This document shows positions 23,141 through 28,951 of a DNA stretch of 29,003 bases, in pieces. The notes below the pieces were generated by a model. That model made no database searches and was not told where the DNA came from. It saw only the letters and a program-made list of their open reading frames with translations. The position numbers and the translations under genes are program-made. Each line of letters begins with the position of its first letter. Positions within the stretch are counted from its first letter, which is position 1. The DNA comes from a virus, in the IMG/VR virus record IMGVR_UViG_3300017739_000073, positions 1 through 29,003 of that record, one strand, 5' to 3'.

Positions 23141-23151
23141 GATCACCTCCT
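23141..23151 (-). promoter_or_regulatory. Near-maximal Shine-Dalgarno for the fusion gene
   Basis: Read on the minus strand, AGGAGGTGATC matches the bacterial 16S rRNA 3' end (GATCACCTCCT) over 11 bases, 5 nt before the ATG at 23135. It is far stronger than other SDs in the window and sits in the loop of the 25-bp inverted repeat. Confidence 0.8.
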
Positions 23152-23175
23152 CGGTCTGGTTATTGTGTATGGTCA

Positions 23176-23200
23176 CCACCCACATCTGGTCATGAACTAC
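23176..23200. repeat. Inverted repeat, arm 2 (intergenic)
   Basis: It lies between the stop of the 40-residue gene (23204) and the fusion gene start (23135). It is the perfect reverse complement of 23021-23045. In the minus-strand mRNA the two arms would form a 25-bp stem enclosing SD, start codon and the first 30 or so codons. Confidence 0.95.
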
Positions 23201-23203
23201 AGT

Positions 23204-23326
23204 TTACTTATTCCACGGGAGATAAGTTCTGAGCCATTCAAACATGGGTTTGCCGATTAAAGCACCTAGTGTAAAACTAATAAGTGTGTGAGCGATAAAT
23301 CCGTAAGTGGTTGTTACAAAATCCAT
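23204..23326 (-). CDS. 40-residue membrane peptide
   Basis: This gene is short but well supported: ATG 23326 has AAGGAG with a 6-nt spacer, a CTAAATA box lies 36 nt upstream, and TAA is at 23206-23204. The product has one hydrophobic segment (VTTTYGFIAHTLISFTLGALIG) followed by KPMFEWLRTYLPWNK, a basic/aromatic end. It looks like a single-helix inner-membrane peptide. It is the first gene of the second minus-strand operon, upstream of the fusion gene and, much further on, the lysis cassette. It could be holin- or antiholin-like; no family recognised. Confidence 0.65.
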   Translation of the reverse strand: MDFVTTTYGFIAHTLISFTLGALIGKPMFEWLRTYLPWNK

Positions 23327-23361
23327 TTGATTCTCCTTGTGCTTTGGTCGGCGTGACCTCT

Positions 23362-23598
23362 TTATTTAGTAGATGTTTTCTTCTTAGATGTGACTTTTTT
23401 ACGAGCCTTTTTTACTGGTTGTGGTTTCGGTGCTGGCTTAGTTTCCTCAACGAACCAACAAAGCCCTTTCCAGACAAGTTTAAATGCATTTCCTACTCTC
23501 ACGATAAATCTCCCTAAAAATCCGCAGATAAGAAGAAGAGCATCTCTCAAATCATCTTGAAACTTTTCTTCAAACCTTCTACCATCACCTTTTTTCAT
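23362..23598 (-). CDS. Small amphipathic, Lys-rich protein, 78 aa
   Basis: ATG 23598 overlaps the stop of the previous gene (ATGA) and has AAGGA upstream; a TTG at 23607 would add three codons. The N-terminal half has a hydrophobic/amphipathic helix (ALLLICGFLGRFIVRVGNAF, KLVWKGLCWFVEE). A Pro-Lys linker (KPAPKPQPVKK) leads to a very basic end (ARKKVTSKKKTSTK). The basic tail could bind DNA or membrane phosphates. It closes the cargo operon, and its stop codon lies in the CTAAATA box of the next operon. Confidence 0.6.
   Translation of the reverse strand: MKKGDGRRFEEKFQDDLRDALLLICGFLGRFIVRVGNAFKLVWKGLCWFVEETKPAPKPQPVKKARKKVTSKKKTSTK
23363..23369 (-). promoter_or_regulatory. CTAAATA late-promoter-like box (minus strand)
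   Basis: Read 23369 to 23363 it is CTAAATA, overlapping the stop of the Lys-rich gene and leaving a 36-nt leader before the ATG at 23326. It probably drives the operon from the 40-residue gene through the lysis cassette. Confidence 0.6.
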
Positions 23599-24791
23599 TT
23601 TGTCCAATCCTTTGCTACGTTAAAGTTTGCTCGGGAAAACTCCATACGATCTACGAGTTTTACGGCTTTTCCCGACCTATCAATTGCAACAAACCCTTCG
23701 GGGTCGGTCACTTTATATCCTGTGCTTGTTTTGATAAACGACGGCATGGTATTCAAAGCCTGTAATTTTTTTAATATAAGCATTTTAGCCCTTGCCAATT
23801 CATAGTGAGCAGTAAACAGTCCGTTTAGATCACGACTCATACCCCTCAACTCTTTTAACAAAATTTCCTTTTCTTCTTCGACACGCTCTTTCGCTTTTTC
23901 TGTTTTGAGTTTTTTAATCTTCAAATCAAATCGTGTCATAATAAATCCAGCAAAACTTTTAGTTGTCCCCCTATCAACACCTTCACGAACATTCGCATTG
24001 AGGTAAATTTTTATCAAATCTTTCAAGTCACTACTTACAATTTGTCTCAAAGTTTTTTTAGACTTTGCGATATTCTTTTCAGTAATATCAATTAATTTTT
24101 TCATCCTTGCTTCTTCGGTTGATGTAAGAGTCGCCCTACCAGAAACATCTTTGTAAGACGCATCTTGATACCAAACTTTTCTAGACGCTTTCAAACCAGA
24201 AACATCTGCACCGAAAGATGCTTTAAGATTTTCTATTGTGTCACCGTTGTAAGTGGTGTGAAAAACGATCCCCATTTTTGAAGTGTTTATTTTACTCGCC
24301 AGATCACTTCCAGCAGGAACAGCGTATGTAATCGTGTTCGGAGTAAATGACACCATCGACTCACCATCAATGGTCTGTGCGGATAGATCGTCTTTCGTGT
24401 AAAGCATATCTCCCTGCAAAACACCAGTAATGCCCAAATCCTTTAGGTTTGCAAGTGCGACTTTTAACTTATCTGCCAACCCTCCACTGTGGTTGGCATC
24501 AATATCAGCATTTGTGTAATTGATCTTCGGTATTTTGTTAAACAAAGATTTTGTCGCCACGAAAAACTTTCCATTCTCTGGATTGATTCCTGTGAACAAG
24601 GCTGGTGCGCCGTCCCACTTTACTGTAACGTTCACTGGGCTTTTTGCATTTCCTTTGAGCATTTCCGCCAAAGATTTGATAAATGCAATAGCCTCTTTGA
24701 CACCCACCTCGCCACGATTGAACATCTCATCTTCAAGATGCTCAAGGTGCAAGTTTTTTTGCTCTGTGAGGAAGGTGGTAAAAGTTCTCAT
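23595..24791 (-). CDS. KxDG nucleotidyltransferase-like protein (DUF6267-like) with capsid-targeting-like N-terminus
   Basis: A 398-aa protein of a family common in T4-like marine phages. V-K58-W-D60-G61-A-P-A has the K-x-D-G form of the AMP-accepting motif I of DNA/RNA ligases. It is followed by KFFVATKSLFNK (75-86), VLQGDML (124-130, motif III-like), ITYAVPAGSD and MGIVFHTTYNG (173-183, motif IV-like). A ligase or capping-type nucleotidyl transfer is therefore possible; activity in this family is not established to my knowledge. The second half is helical with charged stretches (KIKKLKTEKAKERVEEEKE). The N-terminus M-R-T-F-T-T-F-L-T-E10 fits the shared capsid-targeting-like peptide. It overlaps both neighbours by 4 nt. 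Confidence 0.75.
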   Translation of the reverse strand: MRTFTTFLTEQKNLHLEHLEDEMFNRGEVGVKEAIAFIKSLAEMLKGNAKSPVNVTVKWDGAPALFTGINPENGKFFVATKSLFNKIPKINYTNADIDANHSGGLADKLKVALANLKDLGITGVLQGDMLYTKDDLSAQTIDGESMVSFTPNTITYAVPAGSDLASKINTSKMGIVFHTTYNGDTIENLKASFGADVSGLKASRKVWYQDASYKDVSGRATLTSTEEARMKKLIDITEKNIAKSKKTLRQIVSSDLKDLIKIYLNANVREGVDRGTTKSFAGFIMTRFDLKIKKLKTEKAKERVEEEKEILLKELRGMSRDLNGLFTAHYELARAKMLILKKLQALNTMPSFIKTSTGYKVTDPEGFVAIDRSGKAVKLVDRMEFSRANFNVAKDWTK

Positions 24792-25897
24792 ACAGATGCC
24801 GCCAAGTCGTCAAGGTATTTTCCATTTTCGACATAGAATCTAACTCGTGGTCTATACGCAGTTTTTTGTCTATTGATCGGGTCCGAATCATAACGGAATC
24901 GCAAAGAAAAAAGTTCAGTTCCGTTAGCAAAGAACCCAATCTTTGGATTTGATCCACCCATCGGTCGCCACTCAACGTTACCATTTTTTGCCGCGTCAAC
25001 AACCAATTCTGAAATTTTGTCAAAAGTCTTTTTATCAAATGAAACCGCCGTGCGAATCAGTTCGATATCATCCTCTGTGCCTTTATTAGCCTTCAACAAT
25101 CCACCAAGAATTTTCTTTGCGTTTGCTGCGTTAGCGACATATCTTTTGTCAAACTTTCGAATCACATCAGTAAACAAACTTTGCACGGCTCCGAACATGA
25201 GAGTTTTGTCGCCAGCGATCTTGGGGTCATTTCTTGATTCATAAGGTGCGGAAAGACCACCGGATGCATCACGAACTTTTCGCAACCCAGAAAAACTTTT
25301 GATGTCCATACCAAAAGATGCAAAAGCATCAATCAAGTTTTTGCTTGCGTCAACACCAGCAAACTGTCCGGCTTGTTTTGTTCCGGCATACTTCACAGAG
25401 AAACCTACTTTTCGCTGCACTCTGTCGTTGACGAAAACATCAACATCTGATTTCGTAGCCATCTGACCTGTGGTTCCCCCACAACGAATCTCAACTTCAT
25501 CACGTTTTCCGTTTGTAATCACATCATTGGAAAGTGCGGTTAGTGATCGGTTTTTATTTACGGCTGCGATTGCATCTTTAATCATTTTTTGAACAATCGG
25601 ACCAGAGCGAAGTCTTGCATCATTCAAGGCAGACATGACTTCGGGCGGAAGACCCCCACCATCAAACTCCACAACATCGATCTCATCGTCACCCTCCTCA
25701 ACTTCCCACATGCGATTAAGTGCAAAATATTGTTTCATTACATCCTCAACAGATGCAGGTGTGAGAGATTGTGGCGAACCATCGTTGAAGCGATCAGTAA
25801 ACCGAGCAACCATCGCGGCTGCAAGGACAAACTCATATGCGTGTCCTTGATTTACTGGGAATGCCTCTTCTATGATAAATCGTTTAAAGGTTTTCAT
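24788..25897 (-). CDS. Putative PD-(D/E)XK-type nuclease with capsid-targeting-like N-terminus
   Basis: The 369 aa start M-K-T-F-K-R-F-I-I-E10. A conserved-looking helix follows (NQGHAYEFVLAAAMVARF, E22), then a basic/acidic strand set D-E-V-E-I-R-C-G-G, K-S-D151-V-D153-V-F-V and K-V-G-F-S-V-K169-Y. The spacing and the D...S-x-K form resemble the cores of phage and restriction PD-(D/E)XK nucleases, where S-[LV]-K may replace E-x-K. The C-terminal half has a strand-rich end (IGFFANGTELFSLRFRYDSD). The nuclease call is inference from motif shape. If packaged, it could act on host DNA early or on packaged DNA ends. It overlaps neighbours by 4 nt on each side. Confidence 0.5.
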   Translation of the reverse strand: MKTFKRFIIEEAFPVNQGHAYEFVLAAAMVARFTDRFNDGSPQSLTPASVEDVMKQYFALNRMWEVEEGDDEIDVVEFDGGGLPPEVMSALNDARLRSGPIVQKMIKDAIAAVNKNRSLTALSNDVITNGKRDEVEIRCGGTTGQMATKSDVDVFVNDRVQRKVGFSVKYAGTKQAGQFAGVDASKNLIDAFASFGMDIKSFSGLRKVRDASGGLSAPYESRNDPKIAGDKTLMFGAVQSLFTDVIRKFDKRYVANAANAKKILGGLLKANKGTEDDIELIRTAVSFDKKTFDKISELVVDAAKNGNVEWRPMGGSNPKIGFFANGTELFSLRFRYDSDPINRQKTAYRPRVRFYVENGKYLDDLAASV

Positions 25898-26124
25898 GCT
25901 GCGACCGTATCTACTACTTCGTAGTCCTTTCGTTCAAGTTTTCTGATTTCACTTCTGTTTTCTGCAAATTTGAAGTCACCTTCTTTTGTGTGTTGCATTA
26001 TTGTAATCATTTTACCAAGTTTCCGTGCGAGTTCCATTGCTTTTTTTGAAGCGTCTTTGAATTGACCCATGATTTCCTGTAACTCCTGATCATTTTCTAC
26101 GATATATTGTTTGAAAGTTTTCAT
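25894..26124 (-). CDS. Small helical protein with capsid-targeting-like N-terminus, 76 aa
   Basis: The start M-K-T-F-K-Q-Y-I-V-E10-N is almost the same as that of the downstream 369-aa protein, yet the rest is unrelated. After the proposed cut the protein is a charged helix (DQELQEIMGQFKDASKKAMELARKLGKM) with a mixed tail ending in VVDTVAA. It is about the size of small T4 internal proteins. It overlaps both flanking genes by 4 nt. Function unknown; a packaged internal protein is the simplest reading. Confidence 0.65.
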   Translation of the reverse strand: MKTFKQYIVENDQELQEIMGQFKDASKKAMELARKLGKMITIMQHTKEGDFKFAENRSEIRKLERKDYEVVDTVAA

Positions 26125-26357
26125 TTCTTACCTAACTTTCCTTTTTTCTTTTCACCAGATGATCTTTTGATCATGCCCCTCGCGGAAAGACGAGCGGCAA
26201 GTGTGGCTCCAACAACTTTCATCGCCTTTCCATAGTCAACATCATCTAAAGATCCATACTTGTCAATAAGTTTTTTCTTTGCCTTATCGAGATGGTCTTT
26301 CATTTCTTTGCCTTTGAATTTGAGGTCAGATTCAACCAGTCTTTTATCAAGTTTCAT
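26121..26357 (-). CDS. Small basic protein with capsid-targeting-like N-terminus, 78 aa
   Basis: ATG 26357 follows GGAGGG with a 6-nt spacer and shares a base with the previous TGA; a TTG one codon earlier is less likely. The start M-K-L-D-K-R-L-V-E9-S-D is a diverged form of the shared peptide. The remainder is helical and basic (KGKEMKDHLDKAKKKLIDKYG; LAARLSARGMIKRSSGEKKKGKLGKK), suitable for binding DNA inside a head. No catalytic motif is seen. Confidence 0.6.
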   Translation of the reverse strand: MKLDKRLVESDLKFKGKEMKDHLDKAKKKLIDKYGSLDDVDYGKAMKVVGATLAARLSARGMIKRSSGEKKKGKLGKK

Positions 26358-27058
26358 CAATATCCCTCCATTCCATACACAGGCGCAGGCAAGTCTTTGT
26401 ATCGAAGTTGTTTTACTTCTTCCTCTTTTGGTGGCTCTTGTGTGATATATCTATCAATCAATTGCTTAGAAAAGTCTCTGCCAGCCTCAACATCCTCTGG
26501 AAAGTGAACACCAAGACTGATACGAGACTGTGCGTTGTCCTCTGCAACTTTATCGAGTGCTTCCTTTTTATCGGGGTGGCGACGAGAGAGAACATCTGCG
26601 ATGACATAACCGACTGCTGCATGATTGCTTGGGTAACTGGGGGTGTCAACACGAACATGTGGGATTAGAACTTTACCATAAAATTTTGCAGTTTCGCGTG
26701 GTCTTAGTCTATTGAAGTGATATTTTTTTCTTAAGGTCAAGGTGTCAATTTGTCTTTTAAGTTCACCAATAAGTGCAACATCAAAATCACCTCGACCCAC
26801 AATATCTTTCATCATATCCATGAAATCTTCGTCGAGTTTAACTTCATATTTGAGTCTCTCTGGTGACATGATCATCGAGTCCATGACCTCTTGAAGTTCC
26901 ATCTGAGTTTCTTTAGATGAAAGTTTTGCAGGAGTTGGTAGAGACAGACCCTCAACGTCTTTGAAATATGGCGTTGGTCGTTTCATATGAATGCGGTGTT
27001 TTTGTGTTGCACTTTCATGCAATACTTTTGCATTTTTAAAATCTTTAAACTTCATCAT
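26357..27058 (-). CDS. PAP2-superfamily acid phosphatase with capsid-targeting-like N-terminus
   Basis: All three PAP2/haloperoxidase phosphatase motifs are present in 233 aa: K112-x6-R119-P120 (KYHFNRLRP), P143-S-N-H146 (SYPSNHA) and S178-R179-x5-H185-x3-D189 (SRISLGVHFPEDVEAG). The two His and the Arg residues needed for phosphoryl transfer are intact, so phosphatase activity is likely; the substrate is unknown. Unlike lipid phosphatases of this group it has no obvious membrane helices. The first residues (M-M-K-F-K-D-F...V-L-H-E15) are a longer form of the shared N-terminal peptide. AAGGAG precedes the double ATG at 27058; its end overlaps the next gene. Confidence 0.85.
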   Translation of the reverse strand: MMKFKDFKNAKVLHESATQKHRIHMKRPTPYFKDVEGLSLPTPAKLSSKETQMELQEVMDSMIMSPERLKYEVKLDEDFMDMMKDIVGRGDFDVALIGELKRQIDTLTLRKKYHFNRLRPRETAKFYGKVLIPHVRVDTPSYPSNHAAVGYVIADVLSRRHPDKKEALDKVAEDNAQSRISLGVHFPEDVEAGRDFSKQLIDRYITQEPPKEEEVKQLRYKDLPAPVYGMEGY

Positions 27059-27774
27059 TTCAAAAACTCCTTTAACAATTGTACCTGAACATCAGCCCTT
27101 TCCGCAAGCGGAAACCCACCTCCCGCTGGCGTTTCTGTGGTCATCGATGGTTTAACACCGATAGTTGCAAGGTAATCTCCTAACATACCCTGTCGATCTC
27201 TTTCGATTTTACCATTGATAGCGTGATTGGGTGGAAATGGACTGTGTAAAAGTGAATATTTGTCTCCGATGATGTTCACCATACGGTCGCCCAGACCCCC
27301 TACGTCGCTCCAGACGAACATATACCCCTTGTCCCTGTTCGGATCTTCGTGGAGGTCTACAAAGCCATCACGGGCGAGTGGAAGCCATCTGTCAAGGATA
27401 TCAAGAAGCCTCTTCATTTCTCGGGAAGGATTGTTTGGAATATTGTTATTTGGGTTTATATCCATGTCATCATTGTGTTTTCCAGATCGGTAAGATTCTT
27501 TGGAAACGATGGGAAGATATGTTACATTTACTTCTGTCGGTTTATTTTCTTTAACATATTTCAACAAACCAACAGGTCCGGCTGGTTCATCGCCTTGAAG
27601 ATTTGAAGCAACAAGTTTATTAGGTTTGTCACCAAACTTTAAAGGGATAAAGAAAGTGTGTCCATTTTCATCAAATCTTTTATGTGTTGAAGAAACAGCA
27701 TCTTCGAACTCTCGAAAATACTGTTCGACAGAATCATCAGATTCTTCAACTAGAAATTTACGAAAAGACTTCAT
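27055..27774 (-). CDS. M14-like zinc carboxypeptidase-type protein with capsid-targeting-like N-terminus
   Basis: The 239 aa start M-K-S-F-R-K-F-L-V-E10. A fold typical of M14 peptidases and succinylglutamate desuccinylase-like enzymes can be traced. N-L-Q60-G-D-E63-P-A-G stands where H-x-x-E is usual. R97 and DINPNN (105-110) match the R...D-x-N-R region, VDLH142 the third zinc ligand, and T-T-E214-T-P the catalytic Glu. The first zinc His is Gln (codon CAA), so the protein may bind metal differently or be inactive. It is the first gene after a CTAAATA box and overlaps the PAP2 gene by 4 nt. A peptidase delivered with DNA could act on the envelope or on cytoplasmic peptides (inference). Confidence 0.6.
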   Translation of the reverse strand: MKSFRKFLVEESDDSVEQYFREFEDAVSSTHKRFDENGHTFFIPLKFGDKPNKLVASNLQGDEPAGPVGLLKYVKENKPTEVNVTYLPIVSKESYRSGKHNDDMDINPNNNIPNNPSREMKRLLDILDRWLPLARDGFVDLHEDPNRDKGYMFVWSDVGGLGDRMVNIIGDKYSLLHSPFPPNHAINGKIERDRQGMLGDYLATIGVKPSMTTETPAGGGFPLAERADVQVQLLKEFLK

Positions 27775-27779
27775 GCCTT

Positions 27780-27786
27780 TATTTAG
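27780..27786 (-). promoter_or_regulatory. CTAAATA late-promoter-like box (minus strand)
   Basis: Read 27786 to 27780 it is CTAAATA, overlapping the stop codon of the PEP-CTERM-like gene. It lies only 5 nt before the ATG at 27774, so a transcript from it would be almost leaderless; this copy is less certain than the other three. Confidence 0.4.
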
Positions 27787-28424
27787 GCTCTACGTCTTCT
27801 CCCGCCCATCAGCACACCCATGCCCCCGATTGCCAACGCACCCGGAGCAGGGATAATAATAGAATCAAAGTCTGGCACAAAGGATTCAAAAACTGCCACG
27901 CCACCATCCCCTTGAAGAACTGCTGGGGAGGTAGTGTAATCCTCTGCCCATGCCACGATCCAAACGGTTGCCGACTCGCCGGGGGCTAAAGAATCTGTGG
28001 TCGTATCGTCTGAGAAGCCCCAGTCCCATGAGAACAGACCTGTCTCGTATGCAAAATCCACATAGTCCGGGGCGTTGTAAAAAGGATCAAAAATTCTATC
28101 TTTGTCTGGATTGTCAAAAAAGTATCCGGGCATCACAAGAGCGGCGATCTCGGATGTGCTTTCTCCAACATAAATGTCGAGGTCTTCGATTGCTAGCATT
28201 GACTCCGCATCGTTCTCAACGCTGATTGTCACTAGCATTGCACCCTCGGGAAGACCTACAATATCTTGTTGCTCGGGTTCGGTATAGACTGCTGAAGAAA
28301 CTGTTGCCGCATAGAATCCCTCTTCGCTCTGTGACCAAACTTCATATGACATATAATCCGTTGGGTCACCAATGATATCCCCAAACGCAGCCGTTGTTAT
28401 AAGAAACGCTAATGGTTTATGCAT
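27783..28424 (-). CDS. Secreted protein with PEP-CTERM-like sorting tail
   Basis: I place the start at ATG 28424, after AGGGG with a 7-nt spacer; upstream in-frame codons run through a terminator. The 213 aa have a signal peptide (MHKPLAFLITTAAFG), an acidic, aromatic-rich secreted domain (DIYVGESTSEIAAL, GLFSWDWGFSDD, ATVWIVAWAED) and a C-terminal tripartite tail: I-P-A-P-G, a hydrophobic span (ALAIGGMGVLMGG) and R-R-R-R-A. This is the PEP-CTERM layout read by exosortase in Gram-negative bacteria; P-A-P-G variants are common in planctomycetes. The gene looks host-derived and would act at the host envelope. It has its own promoter region and lies between a terminator and the cargo operon. Confidence 0.75.
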   Translation of the reverse strand: MHKPLAFLITTAAFGDIIGDPTDYMSYEVWSQSEEGFYAATVSSAVYTEPEQQDIVGLPEGAMLVTISVENDAESMLAIEDLDIYVGESTSEIAALVMPGYFFDNPDKDRIFDPFYNAPDYVDFAYETGLFSWDWGFSDDTTTDSLAPGESATVWIVAWAEDYTTSPAVLQGDGGVAVFESFVPDFDSIIIPAPGALAIGGMGVLMGGRRRRA

Positions 28425-28444
28425 ACTATATCCCCTGATAATTG

Positions 28445-28473
28445 TGTTATAGTTTTTGTCTTTACCTAAAGAC
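28445..28473 (-). promoter_or_regulatory. Operator-like dyad next to a possible -10 element
   Basis: 28458-28473 is GTCTTTA-CC-TAAAGAC, a 7+2+7 perfect inverted repeat. Directly downstream on the minus strand is AAACTATAACA (28455-28445), an 11-mer also found at 16091-16101 before the transporter gene. TATAAC could be a -10 box. It lies between the Hsp20 terminator and the PEP-CTERM-like gene. Confidence 0.4.
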
Positions 28474-28483
28474 ATAGTATGTA

Positions 28484-28520
28484 TAAAAAAGACAACGGGA
28501 GCCTTTCGACCCCCGCTGCC
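28484..28520 (-). terminator. Rho-independent terminator after hsp20
   Basis: On the minus strand GGCAGCGGGGG pairs with CTCCCGTTGTC (11 pairs including G-T) around an 8-nt loop, followed by TTTTTT (28490-28485). It ends the Hsp20 transcript 24 nt after the stop. Confidence 0.85.
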
Positions 28521-28543
28521 GTCCAAAACAGAGAATATTTTTT

Positions 28544-28951
28544 TTAAGAAATCTCAATAACTTTTGGTTTCTTTTCGTCTGGAATAATTTTATGTAGATT
28601 CACATAGAGGATTCCGTCTTCGCAGTATGCTCCTGTGACGTTCCAATCTTCGGTGAGAGGGAGTCGAGAGCGGAAACTGCGACCAGCGATTCCTCGATGC
28701 TCGTAAGTGGCTTCCTCTTCGGTAGGTTCACGATCAGAACTAACTTCCAAAACCTTATAGTTTTGAGGATGGGGATGAACAACAATTTCAATATCATCTT
28801 TCTTATACCCCGCTACTGCAAACTCTACGGTTGCGTTTTCTTCGTCATGACGAATAATGTTGTAAGGTGGGAAACTTGTTCCTGCGTCAATATTTCGTTC
28901 AATTTCGTTAATGTGATCCCAAAACTTTTCGATACCTAGACTCGTAATCAT
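28544..28951 (-). CDS. hsp20: Small heat-shock protein (Hsp20/alpha-crystallin)
   Basis: ATP-independent chaperone that holds unfolded proteins, 135 aa. The alpha-crystallin domain is evident: YNIIRHDEENATVEFAVAGYKKDDIEI, YEHRGIAGRSFRSRLPLTEDWNVTGAYCEDGILYVNL, then a short C-terminal extension PKVIEI containing the I-x-I motif that mediates oligomers. Hsp20 genes are common in T4-like marine phages. AAGGAG precedes ATG 28951 in a sequence (ACATAAGGAGAAA) that also stands before the gene at 15053. It is a single-gene unit on the visible side, with a terminator after it. The 52 bases beyond its start, to the window edge, hold no clear promoter. Confidence 0.93.
   Translation of the reverse strand: MITSLGIEKFWDHINEIERNIDAGTSFPPYNIIRHDEENATVEFAVAGYKKDDIEIVVHPHPQNYKVLEVSSDREPTEEEATYEHRGIAGRSFRSRLPLTEDWNVTGAYCEDGILYVNLHKIIPDEKKPKVIEIS

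Noticed and set aside
28425-28526. Longer start for the PEP-CTERM-like protein
   Set aside because: It would translate through the Hsp20 terminator and put 34 non-signal residues before the signal peptide. ATG 28424 has a good SD.
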